NCBI GenBank assembly: GCA_001701115.1
Contig: DAAJ01000010.1
Location: forward strand, 1-10,631
Direction of reading: 5' to 3'
From: Bacteroidales bacterium GP2
GTDB lineage: Bacteria > Bacteroidota > Bacteroidia > Bacteroidales > Muribaculaceae
DNA: 10,631 nt
The translations under genes were made by a program, and so were the position numbers. The notes under the pieces were generated by a model that was given only the letters and a program-made list of their open reading frames with translations, made no database searches and had not been told where the DNA came from. Positions within the stretch are counted from its first letter, which is position 1, and every line of letters begins with the position of its first letter. This document shows positions 6,285 to 10,631 of the stretch, piece after piece.

Positions 6285-8189
6285 ATGGCAGCAATTCAGA
6301 CTGACGAAAAGAAAATTACCGCTCTCTATGAGCGACTGTCCCGTGACGATGACCTCGCAGGGGATAGTAACTCCATTGTGAATCAAAAAAGGTATCTTGA
6401 GGGCTACGCCGCAGACCATGGCTATGAACGGTGCGTTCATTATACCGACGATGGCTGGTCTGGAGGAAACTTTGAGCGTCCCGCATGGAAGCGATTGGTG
6501 GCGGACATCGAAGCTGGAAAGGTTGCTCATGTTCTTGTCAAGGACATGAGCCGAATCGGGAGAGATTATCTTCAGACCGGTTTTTATACGGAAGTCATGT
6601 TCCGCCAACACGGTGTTCACTTCGTTGCCATCGGCAACGGTGTGGACAGCAATGACCAAAACAGCAGCGAATTTGCACCGTTCATTAACATTATGAGCGA
6701 GTGGTATCTGCGTGACCTAAGCCGCAAACAGCGTACCGCTGTGCGAGTGAAAGGTGAATCGGGGAAACCAACCACCACCGGCATTATCTATGGGTATATG
6801 AAAGACCCGAACGATAAATTTCACTGGCTTGTAGACGAGGAAGCGGCGGCGGTCGTTCGGCGTATTTTTCGCTTGACCATAGAAGGTCACGGCCCCTATG
6901 AGATCGCGGAGCTTCTATACAATGACAAGGTTGAATCCCCTGCGGTATATCAAGCACGGCACGGGCGTGGAATGTGGAAGAACAAGGAGAACTTTCCGTA
7001 TCCATATGCGTGGACAGGCTTTGTGGTGTCCAGCATACTGGCAAGACCGGAGTATGTGGGGCATACGGTCAATTTCCGATCGCACAAAGAATCCTACAAG
7101 GATAAGAAGCCCATGAAAAATGCGCCGGAGGACTGGCTCATTTTTGAAAACACCCATGAAGCGATTGTGGATAAGGAGACTTGGGAGCTTGCACAGAAAC
7201 TCCGAAAAACCGGGAAGCGAGTAGATACCTTCGGCTATGCCAATCCCCTGACAGGGCTTGTCTATTGTGCAGATTGCGGAAGCCGGATGTATAACCACCG
7301 TTTCAGAGGAACGGAGAAGTATCCTTATCCCTCCGACGGTTATAATTGTGCAAACCACTTTCTTGCAAATTCGGGAAAGCGATATGAGCAGGACTGCGGT
7401 AACCACTATATCTCCACAAAGGCACTTCGGACATTGATTTTGGAAACCATCAAGGCCACCAGCACTTATGCGATTTCCGATGAAGCGGAGTTTATGAAAA
7501 AGGTGCGGGAAAGCTCTGCGGTGCAGCAGGAACAGGCCGCAAAGGACTTGAAACGCAAGTTGAACAAAGACCGAATGCGCCATGCCGAGTTGGATAACAT
7601 CATCCGCAAGCTGTACGAATCCTACGCCACAGACCGCATTTCTGAGGAACGATTTGACGCTTTGCTTGCCGGCTATGAGCAGGAGCAGAAAACACTTAAC
7701 CAGTCCATCTCCGAAGCGGAAACCGCTCTAAGCAGCTTTGAGCAGGATACGGCGAATGTTGACCGCTTTCTGGCAATTGCCAAGAAGTACACGGATTTCA
7801 CGGAATTGACCACGCCGATGATCAACGAGTTTGTGGATAAAATCATTGTCCACAAGCCGGACAAGTCCAGCGGGGAGCGAGTGCAGGAAGTGGAGATTTT
7901 CCTAAAATATATTGGGAAGTTTGAAGCACCGACTCCGGTGCTAACCCCGGAACAGCTTGCGGAGGAAGAACGCCAGAGCAAGGAACGAGCCAGATGCAGA
8001 GATCGCTATTACCGGCGAAAAGAAGGCAAAACTTGGAACACACCACAGGAGATGAACTGTGTGGAGTGCGGGAAACCGTTTATCGCCAAACAGCCCTATG
8101 CCATGTATTGCTGCCGTTCCTGCAAAGAACGAGTTTACAGCCGCAGGAAACGAGAGGCAAAGGCGGCAGAGCAGGCACCGGAAGTTTAA
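6285..8189 (+). CDS. Large serine recombinase (TnpX-like) with C-terminal zinc finger
   Basis: 634 residues, a large serine recombinase of the TnpX/Tn4451 and phage-integrase type, which excises and integrates the element through a Ser-linked double-strand break. Domains: resolvase catalytic domain ~10-155, with YERLSRDDD (nucleophile S19) and KDMSRIGRDYL (86-96, catalytic Arg residues); recombinase domain ~160-310 (GYMKDP, GPYEIAELLY, ILARPEYVGH); zinc ribbon with C328, C331, C355 and C371; coiled coil ~405-490; and a DUF4368-like segment 505-548 (TPMINEFVDKIIVHKPDK). At the C-terminus is a further finger, C592-X2-C595-X13-C609-X3-C613, with a basic tail. All key residues look intact. AAAGGAG precedes the ATG inside tnpW. 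The gene ends at an 11-bp GAAA hairpin. It lies in the interior of the mobile region, so it may belong to a nested element or to a circularly permuted view of one. Confidence 0.92.
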   Translation: MAAIQTDEKKITALYERLSRDDDLAGDSNSIVNQKRYLEGYAADHGYERCVHYTDDGWSGGNFERPAWKRLVADIEAGKVAHVLVKDMSRIGRDYLQTGFYTEVMFRQHGVHFVAIGNGVDSNDQNSSEFAPFINIMSEWYLRDLSRKQRTAVRVKGESGKPTTTGIIYGYMKDPNDKFHWLVDEEAAAVVRRIFRLTIEGHGPYEIAELLYNDKVESPAVYQARHGRGMWKNKENFPYPYAWTGFVVSSILARPEYVGHTVNFRSHKESYKDKKPMKNAPEDWLIFENTHEAIVDKETWELAQKLRKTGKRVDTFGYANPLTGLVYCADCGSRMYNHRFRGTEKYPYPSDGYNCANHFLANSGKRYEQDCGNHYISTKALRTLILETIKATSTYAISDEAEFMKKVRESSAVQQEQAAKDLKRKLNKDRMRHAELDNIIRKLYESYATDRISEERFDALLAGYEQEQKTLNQSISEAETALSSFEQDTANVDRFLAIAKKYTDFTELTTPMINEFVDKIIVHKPDKSSGERVQEVEIFLKYIGKFEAPTPVLTPEQLAEEERQSKERARCRDRYYRRKEGKTWNTPQEMNCVECGKPFIAKQPYAMYCCRSCKERVYSRRKREAKAAEQAPEV

Positions 8190-8194
8190 CGACC

Positions 8195-8220
8195 GAAAGG
8201 GCGGGGAAACCCGCCCTTTC
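8195..8220 (+). terminator. GAAA-tetraloop hairpin after the recombinase
   Basis: GAAAGGGCGGG (8195-8205) pairs perfectly with 8210-8220, closing a GAAA tetraloop. It starts 5 nt after the recombinase stop. Only TTT lies in the stem's 3' end and no T run follows, so it could be a weak terminator, a 3'-end stabiliser, or a processing signal before the next gene 30 nt on. Confidence 0.55.
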
Positions 8221-8249
8221 CTACCCTAACAGAGCAGGAGGTAATGCGT

Positions 8250-8645
8250 ATGATGCCAGACGGAACATGGAACTGTAATTGGGAGTATGAAAACCAGGAG
8301 CTTTTGAAAAGCTGGTACGAGGAGAAAATATCCGGCAAAAGTCCCAACCTTGCGGTCAGAAAAATCATCTGTAAAGGCTGCGGCAGAGAGTTCTACACGC
8401 AGATCGCCACAAAGAAGTATTGCTATTATAATCTGTGCGGCAATCGGGGCTATCAAAAGGAATTGAAGCAGCGGCGTTTGGAACAGCGCAGGGATACGGT
8501 TTGCCAAACCTGCGGCAAGACCTTTACCCCTAAACGAGCGGATGCTCGGTTTTGCAGCAATGCCTGCCGCCAGAAAGCATATCGGCAGAGCGTTACAGAT
8601 AAGCGAGTGCCCACGGCGGACACTTGCACAACCGTAATGGAATGA
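8250..8645 (+). CDS. Small protein with two tandem zinc fingers
   Basis: 131 residues from ATG 8250, which is 8 nt after AGGAGG (8236-8241); the ATG at 8244 is too close and one at 8253 is also possible. Counted from 8244, there are two cysteine modules: C43-X2-C46-X13-C60-X4-C65 within ICKGCGREFYT and CYYNLC, and C87-X2-C90-X13-C104-X3-C108 within VCQTCGKTFTP and FCSNACRQKAYR. Between them is a basic helix (QKELKQRRLEQRRD). The second module copies the spacing of the recombinase C-terminal finger and the finger in the protein at 3867-4772. It is probably a nucleic-acid-binding accessory protein, perhaps a recombination directionality or regulatory factor, but function is not known. Its last ~18 codons overlap the first unit of the palindrome array, so the C-terminus may be shaped by that DNA element. 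Confidence 0.68.
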   Translation: MMPDGTWNCNWEYENQELLKSWYEEKISGKSPNLAVRKIICKGCGREFYTQIATKKYCYYNLCGNRGYQKELKQRRLEQRRDTVCQTCGKTFTPKRADARFCSNACRQKAYRQSVTDKRVPTADTCTTVME

Positions 8646-8817
8646 CATGAATGTGTTACGGATAAGCTAAGTGTCACAAAATGCCACTTAGCATAATCGT
8701 AACAGCGGAAACCAAATAGCGTTACGGTTGGTGCTTGTGACAAAAAGTGTCACAAGCACTTTTCCTGCAAAACCGATAGTATTACGATTGATGGTGGGGT
8801 TCATTGTGAACCTCACC
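8592..8817 (+). repeat. Array of four TTACG-plus-palindrome modules, candidate parC-like site
   Basis: Four units each start with TTACG (TTACA in the first) at 8593, 8656, 8722 and 8782, spaced 63, 66 and 60 bp, close to six helical turns. About 11 bp further on, each has a palindrome. In the first three the arms flank an 11-nt centre: GCGAGTG/CACTTGC (8603-8627), GCTAAGTG/CACTTAGC (8666-8692) and GCTTGTG/CACAAGC (8733-8757, extending to 12 bp). The fourth is GGTGGGGTTCA/TGAACCTCACC (8793-8817). Units 1 and 2 also carry an inverted TTACG at 8633-8637 and 8698-8702. AAGTGTCACAA is repeated at 8669 and 8745. The position upstream of a parMR-like pair suggests a centromere or autoregulatory site; this is inference. 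Confidence 0.6.
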
Positions 8818-8861
8818 ACTTCACAAAACTAAAGTGGTGCGGGCAGTTTTTGCCCCCACCA
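8814..8861 (+). promoter_or_regulatory. Overlapping, mutually exclusive hairpins upstream of parM
   Basis: CACCACTT (8814-8821) pairs perfectly with AAGTGGTG (8832-8839), but its left arm is shared with the preceding hairpin and its right arm with the next one (TGGTGCGGGCA 8835-8845 with 8851-8861, one mismatch). Only some of these can form at once, as in attenuators or structured origins. No ligand-binding RNA class is recognised. Confidence 0.4.
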
Positions 8862-8869
8862 AGATGGAG

Positions 8870-8903
8870 AAATCAGTGGGTCGCCTTGGCCCACTGATTT
8901 TTT
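8870..8903 (+). terminator. Intrinsic terminator in front of the parM-like gene
   Basis: A perfect 11-bp stem (AAATCAGTGGG 8870-8880 with 8890-8900) and a 9-nt loop end in six T residues (8898-8903). It lies only about 55 nt before the parM start, so either it closes the upstream unit and a promoter follows, or it acts as an attenuator. No convincing promoter is visible after it. TGATTTTT (8895-8902) can also pair with AAAAATCA (8910-8917). Confidence 0.82.
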
Positions 8904-8925
8904 CTGCCCAAAAATCAATTTGCAT

Positions 8926-8942
8926 TGCCGCCAACGGCGGCA
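8926..8942 (+). promoter_or_regulatory. GC-rich hairpin next to the parM ribosome binding site
   Basis: TGCCGCC (8926-8932), AAC loop, GGCGGCA (8936-8942). It ends 1 nt before the AAAGGAG at 8944-8950. A hairpin this close may affect ribosome access to the parM start. Confidence 0.45.
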
Positions 8943-8956
8943 GAAAGGAGCTTTTT

Positions 8957-9889
8957 ATGACTTTTACGAATAACAACAATCCTATTATCATCGGCATCGA
9001 TCACGGTTACGGCAACATCAAGACAGCGCACTGTTGCTTCAAGACAGGTGTTGCCGCCTGTGACAAGGAGCCGACCTTCAAGAGCAATCTGCTGATCTAT
9101 GATGGCAGATACTACACCATCGGTGAGGAACACAAGGAGTTCATCTCGGACAAAATGACGGACAGCGATTATTATATTCTAACCCTTGCCGCTATTGCCC
9201 GTGAGATGAACATCCGCAAGCTGGCCTCTGCCGCAGTCCACCTTGCTGCCGGACTGCCTCTCACATGGGTGAGCGAACAGAAGGACAGCTTTCGGGCATA
9301 TCTGCTGCAAAACGAAGCGGCGGACTTTTCTTTTCGGGGCGTGGACTACCATGTGGAGTTTGCCGGAGCAGATATTTTCCCGCAGGGCTTTTCTGCCGTG
9401 GCAGACCGTCTGCGGGAGTTCAAGGGAACGAATATGCTCTGCGACATCGGTAACGGTACGATGAATGTTATGTATATCAATGAGTGCCGCCCCATCCAAA
9501 AGAAATGCTTTACGGAGAAGTACGGCACCCACCAGTGTATGCTCGCTGTCCGTGAAAGCCTCATGCGGCAGTTTGGCGTGGCCGTGGACGATGCGGTGAT
9601 CGAGCGAGTGATCCGCTTTGGTACGGCGGACATCAGTGAGCGATACAAAAACGCAATTACGGAAGCCGCTGCCGAATATGTGGCAGGGATATTCCGTCGC
9701 CTGCGAGAGCATGAGTACGACCCGGAGCTGATGAAGCTTTATGTTGTCGGCGGTGGGAGCTGCCTCATCAAAAACTTTGGCGAGTACGAAAAAGACAGAG
9801 TTATCATCAACGAGGACATCTGCGCCACTGCCAGAGGGTATGAGCTGCTGGCAACTCAGAAGCGGCAGAAGAAGGGCGGCATCGTATGA
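8957..9889 (+). CDS. parM: ParM-like actin-family ATPase, plasmid segregation type
   Basis: 310 residues from ATG 8957, with AAAGGAG (8944-8950) 6 nt upstream. The frame is open to 8834, but those codons run through the terminator. The actin-fold ATPase motifs are present: phosphate-1 IGIDHGYGNIKTA (12-24, D15 and K22), phosphate-2 LCDIGNGTMNVM (161-172, D163) and the adenosine motif LYVVGGGSCLIK (261-272). This places it with ParM, Alp-type and related bacterial actins, which polymerise with ATP to push DNA copies apart. It overlaps by 4 nt (ATGA) with a ribbon-helix-helix gene of ParR type, and a palindrome array lies upstream, together matching a type II parCMR locus. It may segregate or stabilise the excised element. 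Other actin-like ATPases are found on conjugative elements with unclear roles, so segregation is inferred. Confidence 0.85.
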   Translation: MTFTNNNNPIIIGIDHGYGNIKTAHCCFKTGVAACDKEPTFKSNLLIYDGRYYTIGEEHKEFISDKMTDSDYYILTLAAIAREMNIRKLASAAVHLAAGLPLTWVSEQKDSFRAYLLQNEAADFSFRGVDYHVEFAGADIFPQGFSAVADRLREFKGTNMLCDIGNGTMNVMYINECRPIQKKCFTEKYGTHQCMLAVRESLMRQFGVAVDDAVIERVIRFGTADISERYKNAITEAAAEYVAGIFRRLREHEYDPELMKLYVVGGGSCLIKNFGEYEKDRVIINEDICATARGYELLATQKRQKKGGIV

Positions 9890-10191
9890 GCCACATTTTT
9901 ACGACCACGCTCCGTCTAAATCTGGACGATGAAGCAGACCGCAGGGCATGGGAGCATTTACAGCGATTGGATAAGCGGCGGTATCGCTCTTATAGCAAGG
10001 CTGTTGTCGCTGCCGTGAATGACTTTTTCGAGCAGCAGACGGGGCAGCAGGAAACGAAAGAGGATTTCTTAAACCGAATTATTGCGGTGATTCAATCATC
10101 TCTACAAGCCTTGCCTTTACAGGCACCGTCCACAGCGGAGCCGGACACCGATGATTTGGATGCTGCTCTTGACTTCGCAGACAGCTTTTAA
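9886..10191 (+). CDS. parR: ParR-like ribbon-helix-helix DNA-binding protein
   Basis: 101 residues, starting in a 4-nt overlap with the parM stop, so translation is coupled. Residues 4-12 (IFTTTLRLN) would form the DNA-contacting beta strand of a ribbon-helix-helix dimer, followed by helix 1 (about 15-30, DEADRRAWEHLQRLDK) and helix 2 (about 35-49, SYSKAVVAAVNDFF). A linker of about 40 residues leads to an acidic tail (DTDDLDAALDFADSF). ParR proteins bind centromere repeats with this fold and cap ParM filaments through the C-terminal tail, so the architecture fits. The symbol follows from fold and gene order; sequence identity to characterised ParR was not tested. The adjacent repeats upstream of parM are the natural candidate target. 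Confidence 0.72.
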   Translation: MSHIFTTTLRLNLDDEADRRAWEHLQRLDKRRYRSYSKAVVAAVNDFFEQQTGQQETKEDFLNRIIAVIQSSLQALPLQAPSTAEPDTDDLDAALDFADSF

Positions 10192-10196
10192 GCGGT

Positions 10197-10246
10197 CTGA
10201 TACCATGTTTAATGCCACTTTTCAGAAAAAGCAAAAAGCTGATACC
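10197..10246 (+). repeat. Short direct repeat between parR and the DUF3847 gene
   Basis: CTGATACC occurs at 10197-10204 and 10239-10246, 42 bp apart, each followed by similar bases (ATGTT; AATGTT). This is within the 84-bp gap after parR. It may be a minor binding site or chance. Confidence 0.25.
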
Positions 10247-10275
10247 AATGTTACTACCACAGGAGGATTTTTTCA

Positions 10276-10473
10276 ATGACTGAGGACGAGAAAAAACTAT
10301 TACAAGCCAAGCACCGCTTGGAGGAAGCACAGGCACGGGATAGGCTGAAAGAGCGCAAAGCCCGCACACGGAGGCTCATTCAAGAGGGTGCGATACTGGA
10401 GAAGGTCATGCCCGCTGCGGCGGAGATGGATTTGAAGAAGCTGGAGGATGCGCTGTATTGGGCATTGAGATAA
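10276..10473 (+). CDS. DUF3847 family small protein
   Basis: 65 residues with AGGAGG upstream of the ATG at 10276. The first ~35 residues are a highly charged coiled-coil-like helix (EDEKKLLQAKHRLEEAQARD). The following ARTRRLIQEGAILEKVMP and the end LEDALYWAL match DUF3847 as I know it: a conserved KARTRRL-type basic patch, a Gly, then a helix ending in Leu-rich residues. Function is unestablished, but such genes typically precede MobA/MobL-type relaxase genes in clostridial elements. Here the gene is directly followed by a terminator and a candidate oriT, so a role in relaxosome assembly or mob gene control is plausible (inference). It is probably not co-transcribed with the next gene if the terminator at 10486 is efficient. 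Confidence 0.68.
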   Translation: MTEDEKKLLQAKHRLEEAQARDRLKERKARTRRLIQEGAILEKVMPAAAEMDLKKLEDALYWALR

Positions 10474-10485
10474 CAAAACAACTGG

Positions 10486-10526
10486 CGGGAGCGTCTTGGG
10501 AAACCGGGATGCTCCCGTTTCTCTTT
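10486..10526 (+). terminator. Intrinsic terminator after the DUF3847 gene
   Basis: CGGGAGCGTC (10486-10495) pairs with GATGCTCCCG (10508-10517) over 10 bp with one wobble and a 12-nt loop, followed by TTTCTCTTT. It starts about 12 nt after the stop codon. Confidence 0.62.
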
Positions 10527-10529
10527 CCC

Positions 10530-10578
10530 GAAGGGCGCACTTACTCACCACCTGCGAAGCAGGTGGTGGTATCCCTTC
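10530..10578 (-). other. oriT: Candidate origin of transfer (oriT), MobQ/RSF1010-like
   Basis: A perfect 10-bp inverted repeat (CACCACCTGC 10546-10555; GCAGGTGGTG 10559-10568) has a 3-nt loop. Read on the minus strand, it is followed after 2 nt by TAAGTGCGCCCT (positions 10543 to 10532). From memory, RSF1010/R1162 oriT has a 10-bp hairpin with a GAA loop, then TAAGTGCG/CCCT with the cut at the slash; here that would fall between 10536 and 10535. GAAGGG (10530-10535) can also pair with CCCTTC (10573-10578). On this orientation, parM, tnpX and the other genes of this window enter first and the genes to the right enter last, as expected if the relaxase gene lies to the right. Confidence 0.68.
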
Positions 10579-10591
10579 CTTTGGTCGGGTC

Positions 10592-10631
10592 GTGCGCTCT
10601 CCGAGGGGGATGCGGCTCCTGCGGGAGCCTA
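10592..10631 (+). other. Structured sequence at the right window edge
   Basis: GTGCGC (10592-10597) can pair with GCGCAC inside the candidate nic region (10535-10540), and GGCTCC (10614-10619) with GGAGCC (10624-10629) around a 4-nt loop. No coding start is visible. This is probably the rest of the transfer origin or the leader of a mob gene beyond the window. Confidence 0.35.

Noticed and set aside
6915..7583. A 222-codon minus-strand open frame inside the recombinase gene
   Set aside because: It is antisense to a well-conserved recombinase domain and zinc ribbon, has no ribosome binding site or family resemblance, and is explained by codon bias of the plus-strand gene.
8733..8764. Terminator at the third palindrome of the array
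   Set aside because: A 12-bp stem followed by TTTT could terminate transcription, but it fits the phased module series with the same 11-nt centre as its neighbours, so it is listed as part of the array.
8592..8817. CRISPR array
   Set aside because: The units are palindromes with variable arms and a short shared TTACG, not identical 25-40 bp repeats with unique spacers, and no cas genes are nearby.
8834..8956. A longer ParM start at 8834
   Set aside because: The extra 41 codons translate hairpins and an intrinsic terminator and resemble no part of ParM, while ATG 8957 has a good ribosome binding site directly before the conserved N-terminus.
9179..9712. A 177-codon minus-strand open frame inside parM
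   Set aside because: It is a shadow of the ParM ATPase motifs on the other strand and has no independent support.
10569..10631. Start of a relaxase gene in the last bases
   Set aside because: No ribosome binding site plus start codon with a following open frame is visible before the window ends.

Overview
The window looks like part of an integrative and mobilizable or conjugative element of a Clostridia-type Firmicute, probably a gut member of the Oscillospiraceae/Lachnospiraceae. This rests on AGGAGG-type ribosome binding sites, moderate GC content, and a gene set typical of Tn4451/TnpX-related elements: TnpV, TnpW, a large serine recombinase, AbiE, a DUF3847 protein and a CHAP hydrolase. 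Family names were assigned by reading the proteins, without any database search.

Layout. Positions 1-348 hold the C-terminal end of a CHAP-type cell-wall hydrolase, probably the last gene of a transfer module. A two-way terminator (349-392) separates it from a convergent small HTH regulator (391-609, minus). That regulator diverges from a strong promoter whose -10 lies inside an operator-like palindrome. The promoter faces a 20-codon leader ORF and a truncated small serine resolvase (822-1130). Next come tnpV and a secreted stalk-domain protein (1232-2214), then a second two-way terminator. From 5863 back to 2275 the minus strand carries a sigma-region-4-like protein, a DUF6429-like protein, a zinc-finger protein of unknown function, and the abiEi/abiEii abortive-infection/toxin-antitoxin pair with its own promoter and palindromic operator. 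From 6003 the plus strand carries a 23-codon leader ORF, tnpW and a 634-aa TnpX-like recombinase, then a small protein with two zinc fingers.

The right end looks like a plasmid-style maintenance and mobilization module. A run of phased palindromes and hairpins (8592-8942) precedes a ParM-like actin ATPase and a ParR-like ribbon-helix-helix protein, so it is a candidate centromere or control region. After a DUF3847 gene and a terminator there is a candidate origin of transfer (10532-10568). It has a 10-bp hairpin with a 3-nt loop, followed on the minus strand by TAAGTGCGCCCT, which resembles the nic region of RSF1010/MobQ plasmids. A relaxase gene would be expected just past the right edge.

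How the parts may work together (inference): the recombinase excises and integrates the element, oriT and an off-window relaxase mobilize it, ParMR with the palindrome array may stabilize the excised or replicating form, and AbiE may provide phage defence or addiction. One zinc-finger layout (CX2C-X13-CX3C) recurs in three unrelated proteins here, which suggests a module shared within this element family.
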